A stretch of DNA of 10,427 bases, taken from positions 1-10,427 of the forward strand of contig JAAZAP010000079.1 of the NCBI GenBank assembly GCA_012514255.1. Direction: 5' to 3'. Below are positions 1 through 5,993 of the stretch, one piece after another; position 1 is the first letter of the stretch; every line of letters begins with the position of its first letter. The translations under genes were made by a program, and so were the position numbers. The notes under the pieces were generated by a model. That model did no database searches. It was given only the letters and a program-made list of their open reading frames with translations, and was not told where the DNA came from. The stretch comes from Bacteroidales bacterium. GTDB lineage: Bacteria; Bacteroidota; Bacteroidia; Bacteroidales; VadinHA17.

Positions 1-1095
1 AGTGCATCTGCCGGCGCTGCGTAGCCTTTTCAGCACCTCATCCTGCAGGCGGATGGACTCTTCATGGATCATGCGTATGACCCTGCCGGTGAATTCTTCA
101 TCAAGTCCCTCACTGATACCCTGCTGCGTTCTTGTCTGCAGTATCTCCAGCCATCTCTCAAGCTGGAATACCGTGACCCCGCTGTGACATTTGAACTCAC
201 CCATCTCTTCCGATATTCTCATCCTTGATGCAAGGAGTCCGATTATCTGGTAGTCAATTGAGTCTATCCTGTTCCGCAGGTCCTCAAGCCGGTTCAGGAA
301 GCTGATATCCCCGGATGAGGATGAACGAACGACCAGCTCCTCCATCAGCCTCGCGAAGCCCTTCGGGTCAAGCTGCTGATCCCTGTCGCTCAGTGCATGC
401 GGCGGATCAATGTGCACCTCTATCATCAGTCCTGCCATATTCATGTCCATTGCCTTCTGTGCCGTCTCCGGCACCAGTGCGGCTTTGCCAGACATGTGGC
501 TTGGGTCACATATCACCGGGAGCGAGGGTATCCTGCTTCGCAGTTCTATGGCCAGCTCCCACTTGGGGATGTTGCGGTACCGGCTTTTCTCATAGGGGGT
601 GAATCCGCGGTGCACTGCCGCTATCCTGCGTATGCCGGCAGCATAGATCCTCTCTATTGCCCCCATCCAGAGATCCAGGTCAGGGCTGAGCGGATTCTTG
701 ATCATCACTGGCAATGTTGCCCCCTGCAGCGCCGAGGCAATGGCGTCAACGCTGAAGGGGTTGGATACCGTGCGTGCTCCCAGCCAGACGGCGTCAATGC
801 CTGCCTCCAGGCATGCCACAGCATGCTCAGGCGAGGCCACCTCCACGGTTACCGGCAGGCCGGTCTCTGCCTTTACCCTGGTCAGCCACTCCAGCGCCCT
901 GAACCCCTCACCCACAAAAGATGAGGGTCTGGACCGGGGTTTCCAGAGTCCTGCCCTGAAGAGATGCACCCTGCCCGTAGCCTTCAATGCCCGGGCAGTG
1001 GCCATCAGCTGGGCCTCGCTCTCGGCGCTGCAGGGCCCGGCTATTATCAGAGGTCCTTCACCAAATCCCCACAATCCCGTCTGCTCAATATCCAT
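1..1095 (-). CDS. Bifunctional DAHP synthase / type II chorismate mutase, 3' end cut by window edge
   Basis: The N-terminal domain condenses phosphoenolpyruvate and erythrose 4-phosphate to DAHP, the first shikimate-pathway step. The C-terminal domain converts chorismate to prephenate for Phe/Tyr synthesis. The frame is open from ATG 1095 to the left edge, giving 365 residues without a stop, so little can be missing. The synthase domain (about residues 13-255) is the class I beta / KDO8P-synthase-like type: GPCSAE at 20-25, KPRSRPSSF at 52-60, GART at 107-110, CDPSH at 196-200. The four metal ligands fit C22, H200, E226 and D237, with the spacing expected for the family. An AroQ-type mutase helix bundle starts near 268 (LNRLEDLRNRIDSID) and continues to about 352. 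This fusion order is typical of Bacteroidota. The start is supported by GGGAGGTG just upstream. It lies 29 bases after cydB and is probably co-transcribed. Feedback regulation cannot be judged from sequence. Confidence 0.93.
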   Translation of the reverse strand, partial: MDIEQTGLWGFGEGPLIIAGPCSAESEAQLMATARALKATGRVHLFRAGLWKPRSRPSSFVGEGFRALEWLTRVKAETGLPVTVEVASPEHAVACLEAGIDAVWLGARTVSNPFSVDAIASALQGATLPVMIKNPLSPDLDLWMGAIERIYAAGIRRIAAVHRGFTPYEKSRYRNIPKWELAIELRSRIPSLPVICDPSHMSGKAALVPETAQKAMDMNMAGLMIEVHIDPPHALSDRDQQLDPKGFARLMEELVVRSSSSGDISFLNRLEDLRNRIDSIDYQIIGLLASRMRISEEMGEFKCHSGVTVFQLERWLEILQTRTQQGISEGLDEEFTGRVIRMIHEESIRLQDEVLKRLRSAGRCT

Positions 1096-1108
1096 TGACA
1101 CCTCCCTC
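1096..1108 (-). promoter_or_regulatory. Ribosome binding site of the DAHP synthase/chorismate mutase gene
   Basis: On the minus strand GGGAGGTG matches seven of eight bases of the ideal AGGAGGTG. Its GGGAGG core (1106-1101) lies 5 bases before ATG 1095. It fixes the start and lets this gene be translated independently of cydB. I see no terminator hairpin in the 29 bases between the two genes. Confidence 0.6.
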
Positions 1109-1124
1109 AATAATCAGAACAAGA

Positions 1125-2255
1125 TCAGTACATGTGGCCTTCTCCGGCCATCTCCTCACTGGTTATCCTCTTCCTGTTTATTGAGCTCCATGCATACCAT
1201 ATGTATGCTATCACGAAGGGGATAATGAACGAAACATACATCATCGTCTTTAAGGTGAACTGGCTTGATGATGCCTTTGCCAGGGTCAGTGAACTGCTGA
1301 GATCTGCCGAGGAAGGATAGAAAGAGGTCTCTCCGTAACCGGCAAGGAAGAAGAGCGCCATCACTACAGGCACAGTACCGAAGCCGGCGTACCATATCGC
1401 CTTGCGCGAACGCCTGAAGATGCCCATCCAGAGGGAGATAAGTACCAGGACCACACCTCCCGGGAAGAGTATCAGGGTAAAAGGATTTCCGACCAGATTA
1501 TGCAGGTAGTGGTACCTGACCAGTGTCACCTCACCTGTGACTGCATCAGCCCTGTACCCCTTCCCGAGCAGGATAAAGGCCACGAATGCCAGGAAGAACA
1601 CCAGGAAAGGAACAGCGTTCCTGGCCAGCGCCTTCCTGATTGACTCAACAAGAGCTGCGTCATCAATGGAATTCTCAAGATACATCAGCCCGAGTACCCT
1701 TACCAGGAAGAGCACTGCAAGACCGAGAAGCAGGTTGACAGGATTGATCAGCGCCTCCAGACCGTGCCAGCCTGAGCCCCATGTCACCCTGTTGAAGAGA
1801 TCAAGGGTGAAGTCAGAACCGGTAAAGAAGGTTGCCACTGCCACACCTATCAGGAACGGTCCCAGCAAGCCGTTAATAAAGAGAAACGTGTCAAAGAGAC
1901 TGGTCCCGTAGACATTTGCCGGCTTGGAGCGGTACTCATACGCAACAGCCTGTATTATGAAACTGAAGAGAATAGCCATCCACACCCAGTAGGCGCCACC
2001 AAAGCTGGTGGCATAGAAGAGAGGGAATGAGGCGAAGAAGGCACCGCCAAAGGTGACCAGTGTGGTAAAGGTGAACTCCCATTTACGGCCCAGGGCGTTT
2101 ACCATCATCTTCCTCTGCATATCATTGCGGGGAAGGGAAAAGATGAACGACTGTCCTCCCTGAACGAACATCAGGAAGACAAGCAGACCAGCAAGCAGTG
2201 AGATCAACAGCCACCAGTAACTCTGCAGGAACGCGTGTGATATCATTATTGTCAT
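1125..2255 (-). CDS. cydB: Cytochrome bd ubiquinol/menaquinol oxidase subunit II
   Basis: Subunit II of the membrane cytochrome bd oxidase, which oxidises quinol and reduces O2 to water with very high oxygen affinity. The product has 376 residues, normal for the family, and is almost entirely hydrophobic helices. Typical landmarks are a first helix at about 12-32, the RKWEFTF region at 57-63 followed by GGAFFASFPLFYATSFGG (70-87), and the closing SSSQFTLKTMMY segment before the last membrane helix. W59-E60 aligns with E. coli W57-D58 of the CydB proton route, so the acid is Glu here. The frame stays open upstream to 2429, but that stretch lies inside cydA. ATG 2255 is chosen because an AGGAGG sits 7 bases upstream and because the N-terminus then starts just before the first helix. 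It follows cydA by 11 bases, so the two subunits are translated from one message. Confidence 0.96.
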   Translation of the reverse strand: MTIMISHAFLQSYWWLLISLLAGLLVFLMFVQGGQSFIFSLPRNDMQRKMMVNALGRKWEFTFTTLVTFGGAFFASFPLFYATSFGGAYWVWMAILFSFIIQAVAYEYRSKPANVYGTSLFDTFLFINGLLGPFLIGVAVATFFTGSDFTLDLFNRVTWGSGWHGLEALINPVNLLLGLAVLFLVRVLGLMYLENSIDDAALVESIRKALARNAVPFLVFFLAFVAFILLGKGYRADAVTGEVTLVRYHYLHNLVGNPFTLILFPGGVVLVLISLWMGIFRRSRKAIWYAGFGTVPVVMALFFLAGYGETSFYPSSADLSSSLTLAKASSSQFTLKTMMYVSFIIPFVIAYIWYAWSSINRKRITSEEMAGEGHMY

Positions 2256-2268
2256 GGTTAACCCTCCT
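2256..2268 (-). promoter_or_regulatory. cydB ribosome binding site overlapping the cydA stop codon
   Basis: On the minus strand the cydA stop TAG (2269-2267) shares bases with an AGGAGG (2268-2263), followed by a 7-base spacer and cydB ATG at 2255. Ribosomes finishing cydA therefore terminate on the cydB Shine-Dalgarno, an arrangement suited to balanced production of the two subunits. It also decides the cydB start against a longer open frame. Confidence 0.7.
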
Positions 2269-3823
2269 AATGTTTTGGTCCGGTCTTGATCTGTCTTACC
2301 ATAATGGAGATCTCTGCAATAAGCAGCGCGGTAAAGAGCACGGCGAAGAGCCAGAAGGTAGTCTGCACGGCTCCGGCGCTGATGTTTGACACAGCCACAT
2401 GAACCGGCATGAGGTTCTGAATGATCCATGGCTGACGTCCCATCTCGGTGACTATCCAGCCCAGCTCACTGGCCAGGTATGCCAGTGGTATGGAGAAGAG
2501 TGCGAGCCAGAGGAACCAGCTGTTCTTTTCCAGAGTCTTCCGTTTGTGGAACCAGAGCGCCAGCACAAAGAGCAGAATAAAGAAGAAGCCCAGGCCCACC
2601 ATCACCCTGAAGGCATAGAAGGTGACAGGCACCGAGGGTATGACCTGCCAGGGATGCTCAAAATAGCTGTAGCCAAAGTATTTGAAGTAGTTCGCAGTGA
2701 AGTCCTTATCTTCAAATTTTGCTGCCAGGTCAGCCATTGACTTCTTGTCGCCCAGCTCTTTTGCCATCTTGTAATCGGTCAGCACCTGCCTGGCATAAGT
2801 GCCTCTTTCCATCATCTCGCTGACGGAAAGTATCCCTCTTTCGGGATTGCCGTTGACCAGGTCCTTCAGTCCGGGCACATAACCGCTACCCTTACCGGTG
2901 GTCATGATTGAGAGCAGTTTGGGGATCTCTATCTTCAGCTTCACATCATGCACCTTCTTTTCGCCTATGCGGTCACCGCTGTCAGCAAGGGCACCGATGA
3001 CGGTCAGTCCGGCATCAGTCTTTCCCTCATAGAGAGCCTCCATGGCTGCAAACTTGACAGGCTGCACCTGTGCCAGCGTACGTGCCGAGGTGTCACCGGT
3101 AAGAGCCACGGCAAGTGACGAGACCAGGCCAAAGATGCCTGCAATGAGGATACTTTTCCTGGCAAGCACTTCCTCTCTCTTTCTTATAAGGAACCATGCG
3201 CTGATGCCCACCACGAATACCGAGGCCAGCACGAATCCGGAAGTGACAGTATGCAGGAATTTGTCAACAGCCACAGGATTAAGCACCACCTCTCCGAAAC
3301 TGTTCATCTCGTTTCTGGCGGTATCAGGATTGAACACCATTCCCACGGGGTTTTCCATCCAGGCGTTGGCTACAAGTATCCAGAGGGCTGAGAGGTTGGC
3401 GCCTACGGCTACCAGCCAGGTGGAGACAAGGTGGAACTTTTTGCTCACCTTGTTCCATCCGAAGAACATCACGGCCACGAAGGTTGATTCGAGGAAGAAG
3501 GCCATGATTCCCTCCACGGCAAGGGGTGCCCCGAATATGTCACCCACGAACCATGAGTAGTTGGACCAGTTGGTGCCGAACTCGAACTCGAGGATGATTC
3601 CCGTGGCCACGCCTATGGCGAAGTTGATACCGAAGAGAGTCATCCAGAATTTGGTGATCTTTTTCCACATCTCATCACCTGTCCGGACATAGATAGTCTC
3701 CATAAACGCCAGGATAAAGGACAGACCGAGCGTCAGAGGCACGAAGAGCCAGTGGTACATGGCCGTCAGTGCGAACTGTGCACGCGACCAGTTGACCAGG
3801 GATAGGTCAAAATTTTCGATCAT
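2267..3823 (-). CDS. cydA: Cytochrome bd ubiquinol/menaquinol oxidase subunit I
   Basis: Haem-bearing, quinol-oxidising subunit of cytochrome bd, in the cytoplasmic membrane. Length is 518 residues, near E. coli CydA. All key residues can be placed: H24 (counterpart of E. coli H19) in ALTAMYHWLF, E104 and E112 (E99/E107) in VEGIMAFFLES, H191 (H186, b558 ligand) in KFLHTVTSG, K257 and E262 (K252/E257, quinol binding) in QPVKFAAMEA, R406 and M408 (R391/M393, b558 ligand) in FRVMVG, and GRQPW at 462-466. The K257-R406 distance is about 10 residues longer than in E. coli, so this is a long Q-loop enzyme. The electron donor is probably menaquinol, judging by the lineage. It starts 4 bases after the DUF4492 gene ends, with no obvious Shine-Dalgarno, so translation may be coupled to that gene. 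Confidence 0.98.
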   Translation of the reverse strand: MIENFDLSLVNWSRAQFALTAMYHWLFVPLTLGLSFILAFMETIYVRTGDEMWKKITKFWMTLFGINFAIGVATGIILEFEFGTNWSNYSWFVGDIFGAPLAVEGIMAFFLESTFVAVMFFGWNKVSKKFHLVSTWLVAVGANLSALWILVANAWMENPVGMVFNPDTARNEMNSFGEVVLNPVAVDKFLHTVTSGFVLASVFVVGISAWFLIRKREEVLARKSILIAGIFGLVSSLAVALTGDTSARTLAQVQPVKFAAMEALYEGKTDAGLTVIGALADSGDRIGEKKVHDVKLKIEIPKLLSIMTTGKGSGYVPGLKDLVNGNPERGILSVSEMMERGTYARQVLTDYKMAKELGDKKSMADLAAKFEDKDFTANYFKYFGYSYFEHPWQVIPSVPVTFYAFRVMVGLGFFFILLFVLALWFHKRKTLEKNSWFLWLALFSIPLAYLASELGWIVTEMGRQPWIIQNLMPVHVAVSNISAGAVQTTFWLFAVLFTALLIAEISIMVRQIKTGPKH

Positions 3824-3827
3824 ATTG

Positions 3828-4055
3828 TCAGTTATTACCGGTTAATTGTTCCAGGACATAATCGCCCCTCTCCCTGTCAGAGTTGAAGTTTACCTTCAGG
3901 AAATCGGGAAAGAAGAATAATTTCAGTATCAAAAACATGATAAAGAGCTTTACCAGGATGATGAGCCAGACCCTCTTCCCCCACCATGACATTGTCCGGA
4001 AACCGTCATAATAGAATCTGAATATCCTGTTGAATACATTAGCCGGACTGCTCAT
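3828..4055 (-). CDS. DUF4492 small membrane protein, upstream neighbour of cydA
   Basis: A 75-residue protein that I recognise as DUF4492, a Bacteroidota family usually found directly before cydA. Function is unknown. The visible layout is a basic, aromatic N-terminal stretch that could form an amphipathic helix (about 5-22, NVFNRIFRFYYDGFR), then one membrane helix at about 29-50 (WLIILVKLFIMFLILKLFFF), then a charged tail with acidic and basic residues (about 51-75). A single membrane span and linkage to cydA recall small bd-oxidase subunits such as CydX and CydS, but I see no sequence similarity to them, and CydX is encoded after cydB rather than before cydA. ATG 4055 overlaps the TGA of the upstream permease gene by 4 bases (ATGA). 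Its own TGA is 4 bases before cydA. A role in assembly or stability of the oxidase is inference. Confidence 0.85.
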   Translation of the reverse strand: MSSPANVFNRIFRFYYDGFRTMSWWGKRVWLIILVKLFIMFLILKLFFFPDFLKVNFNSDRERGDYVLEQLTGNN

Positions 4056-5191
4056 TTGGTCTCCGATTCAGGTTCCCTGTTTTCCTTACCCAGGCCCGAG
4101 GTGATTTTTCGCACAGGCCCGAAATTATAGAAGAATTCCCGTGCAAAGACCCTGAGTGCGGTATAGGCCGGTACGGCCAGTATCATGCCCACGATGCCGG
4201 CAAAGCTCCCCACAGCGAAGATGACAAGGAATATCTCAATGGGATGGGCATTTACGCTTCGCGAATAGATCATCGGCTGTATGAGGTTGTTGTCAATAGC
4301 CTGGGTAATGGCAATAACAATAATCATATATACCATGAGCAGCCATATGACAGGATAGCCCGTACCGGTTACCGCTGTGGCAACGCCCATCAGCACGGCT
4401 ATCGACCCTCCCAACCAGGGCCCGACATAAGGTATCACATTGAAGACACCTATAACCAGTCCCATTACCAGTGCCTGCTGGAACGGGAATCCCACAATGG
4501 TCATCCCGATGGTGATATTGATAAGCACAATGCTGCATTGCAGAATAATACCTATAAAATACCTTATCAGCAGCTGTTTTATCGAGTGCAGCACATTCCT
4601 GATCCGCTTTTCATACTGGTCGGGCACCATGACCATTATAGTCTCCTTAAACAGTCCCTCATCCTTGAGGAAAAAGAAGGCCAGGAAGGTGATTGCCACA
4701 AAAGCTACCACCAGCTTGCGTATAACCGTAACAAAATTGCCTGCAAAATCCGTTATGCTGGTCGGGTTAAGGATATTTGCAATGGTTGTGACCGCTATGT
4801 CATACAGTGTTTTGTCAGCAGGCATGTTCTTATATACCTTCCTGATTGCCACATCAATTTTGTCAATCTGTTCACGCAGCCCCTGCACTATGGAGCTTGC
4901 GTCAAATCCGGAAAGGGCATCAATCTGCCTGCCTATCAAAGGAATGAATATGAAAAAGAAGAGTGCCAGCAGACCATATAAGAGAATAAGGGTAAGCAGT
5001 GAACTGAGGGCCCTGGGAAATCTGAATTTCCAGATGTGAATTCCGTTAAGAAGGTCAACTACCGGCCTCCCTATCAGTGAGATCACACCCGCAGCCAGTA
5101 CGTAAGCAATGATGTTTCGAAAATACCAGAACAGATATACAAGCAGTGCCAGACCAATCAGTATCAGAATATTACGCAGGGTTGTATTCAT
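4052..5191 (-). CDS. AI-2E family transporter (PF01594) permease
   Basis: Polytopic inner-membrane protein of 379 residues in the family named after E. coli TqsA/YdiK, which also contains Na+/H+ antiporter-like members. The substrate here cannot be assigned, and the name should not be read as autoinducer transport. Membrane segments fall at about 8-37, 61-87, 152-175, 207-232, 237-275, 280-300 and 316-348. A soluble, helical extracytoplasmic-type stretch lies at about 88-150. The family hallmarks are NVIPYVGPWLGG (251-262) and the stretch 298-341, with AIDNNLIQP, then NAHP, then a glycine-rich helix ending in AVP. It is the first gene of the cyd operon: its stop overlaps the DUF4492 start by 4 bases, and a promoter candidate lies about 65 bases upstream. 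ATG 5191 gives a normal N-terminus just before the first helix. The physiological link with cytochrome bd is unknown. Confidence 0.93.
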   Translation of the reverse strand: MNTTLRNILILIGLALLVYLFWYFRNIIAYVLAAGVISLIGRPVVDLLNGIHIWKFRFPRALSSLLTLILLYGLLALFFFIFIPLIGRQIDALSGFDASSIVQGLREQIDKIDVAIRKVYKNMPADKTLYDIAVTTIANILNPTSITDFAGNFVTVIRKLVVAFVAITFLAFFFLKDEGLFKETIMVMVPDQYEKRIRNVLHSIKQLLIRYFIGIILQCSIVLINITIGMTIVGFPFQQALVMGLVIGVFNVIPYVGPWLGGSIAVLMGVATAVTGTGYPVIWLLMVYMIIVIAITQAIDNNLIQPMIYSRSVNAHPIEIFLVIFAVGSFAGIVGMILAVPAYTALRVFAREFFYNFGPVRKITSGLGKENREPESETK

Positions 5192-5255
5192 CGGCTTCTC
5201 GCGGTCAGGTTACTTAAACATTCAGATGCTGTTACAAAGCAGAAAGCAACATTTT

Positions 5256-5286
5256 CAAAATTAGAAATAATTCCCGGTTTAGCAAC
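5256..5286 (-). promoter_or_regulatory. Candidate Bacteroidota-type promoter for the AI-2E/DUF4492/cydAB operon
   Basis: Read on the minus strand, TAATTTTG (5263-5256) matches the Bacteroidota -7 consensus TAnnTTTG exactly. GTTG (5286-5283) matches the -33 TTTG in three of four bases. The 19-base spacer is within the known range. A start point would fall near 5250, leaving a leader of roughly 60 bases before ATG 5191. It rests on consensus matching only. Confidence 0.5.
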
Positions 5287-5299
5287 AGGATAAGAGAAA

Positions 5300-5314
5300 A
5301 TGCCATCTTGTCAT
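5300..5314. promoter_or_regulatory. Operator-like dyad, copy 1
   Basis: ATGCCA-TCT-TGTCAT is an imperfect palindrome: the half-sites agree in five of six bases, giving ATGnCA-N3-TGnCAT. It shares 12 of 15 bases with the copy starting 31 bases downstream. Its centre is about 57 bases upstream of the predicted start of the cyd operon, a usual position for an activator, and about 120 bases upstream of the hsp20 start codon. The binding protein is unknown. Confidence 0.4.
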
Positions 5315-5330
5315 GAATAAATTACTTTTC

Positions 5331-5345
5331 ATGCCAATGTGTCAT
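5331..5345. promoter_or_regulatory. Operator-like dyad, copy 2
   Basis: ATGCCA-ATG-TGTCAT has the same two half-sites as copy 1 with a different 3-base centre. The distance of 31 bases between centres is close to three helical turns, so two bound dimers would lie on the same face of the DNA. This is a sequence observation; regulation is inference. Confidence 0.4.
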
Positions 5346-5414
5346 AATATCATATACGGCACATGAATTGAAATATAGATTGTGTAAATGCAAAATAAGT
5401 TTAACAATTATAAA

Positions 5415-5422
5415 AAAGGAGG
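5415..5422 (+). promoter_or_regulatory. hsp20 ribosome binding site
   Basis: AAAGGAGG followed by a 5-base spacer precedes ATG 5428. It decides the start: the frame is open back to 5368, but the 20 extra residues would not resemble an Hsp20 N-terminus and would span this Shine-Dalgarno. Confidence 0.75.
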
Positions 5423-5427
5423 TCTAT

Positions 5428-5856
5428 ATGTTACCAATGATCACCAGAAGGAATTACAAGCCGCTTACGTTGTCGGATTTTCTGAATGAGGACTTTTTCC
5501 CGACATTCACCAGGTCGTCAAGCAGTCTGCCTGCAGTGAACATAAGGGAAGATGAAAAGGCGTTTTACCTTGAGCTTGCCGTACCGGGCATGAACAAGAA
5601 TGATCTTAAGATAGAGGTCAAGGATGAAGTTCTGACCATCTCTGCCGAGCAGAAGGAGGAGAAGCAGGAGGAGCATGAGGGATACAGGCGCAGGGAGTTC
5701 AGTTACAGCTCATTCTGCCGCAGTTTTTACCTGCCTGAGGATGTAAACGGTGATAAGATCGGAGCCGCCTACAGGGACGGCATCCTGAATGTTGAGATTC
5801 CCAAACTGGAGGAAGAGAAGAAGAAGGAAAAGATCCGGACAATCTCTATCTCATAA
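5428..5856 (+). CDS. Small heat shock protein, Hsp20/alpha-crystallin family
   Basis: ATP-independent holdase chaperone that binds unfolding proteins in the cytosol and forms large oligomers. The product has 142 residues, normal for bacterial members. A short N-terminal arm (1-35, with SDFLNEDFFPTF) precedes the alpha-crystallin domain (about 36-127). The domain contains AVPGMNKNDLKIEV (51-64) and the signature AAYRDGILNVEIP (113-125). The C-terminal tail is charged and carries the oligomer-docking I-x-I motif as I139-S-I141. One Cys (C97) lies inside the domain. It is the only plus-strand gene, a single-gene unit with its own Shine-Dalgarno and terminator, divergent from the cyd operon and convergent with fprA. 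It is likely stress-induced, but I see no recognisable heat-shock operator. Confidence 0.95.
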   Translation: MLPMITRRNYKPLTLSDFLNEDFFPTFTRSSSSLPAVNIREDEKAFYLELAVPGMNKNDLKIEVKDEVLTISAEQKEEKQEEHEGYRRREFSYSSFCRSFYLPEDVNGDKIGAAYRDGILNVEIPKLEEEKKKEKIRTISIS

Positions 5857-5885
5857 GGTGCAGGATATTGCATGCCTGAATGCAG

Positions 5886-5910
5886 CGCCGGGTCCGGGAC
5901 CCGGCGTTTT
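5886..5910 (+). terminator. Intrinsic terminator of hsp20
   Basis: A perfect 9-base-pair stem, CGCCGGGTC / GACCCGGCG, with a CGG loop, is followed directly by TTTT. It begins 29 bases after the hsp20 stop. There is no U-tract on the opposite strand, so it should act mainly on hsp20 transcripts. Confidence 0.85.
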
Positions 5911-5930
5911 CATAATGTATGGATAATCTT

Positions 5931-5974
5931 ATATGCAGGTGTCGTCGGATCTGAGATCCGCCGACACCGCATAT
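5931..5974. other. Long imperfect hairpin between hsp20 and fprA
   Basis: Arms 5931-5951 and 5955-5974 pair over about 19 base pairs around a TGA loop, with one T-C mismatch (5945/5961) and one bulged A (5937). It lies 20 bases beyond the fprA stop codon, read in the fprA direction. Neither side has a clean run of T, so it may be a weak terminator or an RNA 3'-end stabiliser for the ftsH-fprA transcript, or a back-up for hsp20 read-through. The fold is directly visible; the role is inference. Confidence 0.55.
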
Positions 5975-5981
5975 ATATATG

Positions 5982-5993
5982 TCAGATATCTGA
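5982..5993. repeat. Perfect 12-base palindrome next to the fprA stop
   Basis: TCAGATATCTGA is self-complementary and abuts the fprA TAA stop (5994-5996). A short alternating AT run (5971-5980) lies beside it. No function can be assigned; it could be chance or part of the 3'-end structure. Confidence 0.4.

Larger units (their letters stand above)
5192..5427. other. Divergent intergenic control region between the cyd operon and hsp20
   Basis: This 236-base AT-rich stretch has no plausible gene. It must hold promoters for two divergent units. On the minus strand I see a good Bacteroidota-type promoter (5256-5286). On the plus strand I find no convincing -33/-7 pair for hsp20; the nearest -7-like string, TAAGTTTA at 5396-5403, lacks a partner at the right distance. 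Two related dyad motifs lie at 5300-5314 and 5331-5345. Partly overlapping them is a perfect inverted repeat, CATGAA (5312-5317) and TTCATG (5328-5333). No CIRCE element (the HrcA operator) is present. Confidence 0.7.

Noticed and set aside
397..1225. Plus-strand open frames of about 175 codons opposite the DAHP synthase gene
   Set aside because: The minus-strand frame encodes recognisable DAHP synthase and mutase motifs throughout. The plus-strand frames overlap each other and show no domain.
2256..2429. A 58-residue N-terminal extension of CydB
   Set aside because: It lies inside cydA in another frame and is hydrophilic and Arg-rich, unlike any CydB. The AGGAGG before ATG 2255 marks the real start.
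2426..2446. Met of EMGRQPW in CydA as the haem b558 ligand
   Set aside because: The aligned ligand is Met in FRVMVG (residue 408), matching E. coli R391-x-M393. GRQPW is a separate conserved motif.
4244..4981. Plus-strand open frame of 245 codons opposite the AI-2E permease
   Set aside because: It is antisense to a clear membrane protein gene, and the His/Tyr/Asn-rich product looks like a mirror of hydrophobic codons. There is no start context.
5368..5427. Upstream ATG for hsp20 giving 20 extra residues
   Set aside because: The extension covers the Shine-Dalgarno site and does not look like an Hsp20 N-terminus.
5192..5427. Heat-shock operator (CIRCE) or riboswitch before hsp20
   Set aside because: No TTAGCACTC/GAGTGCTAA pair and no recognisable aptamer fold are visible.
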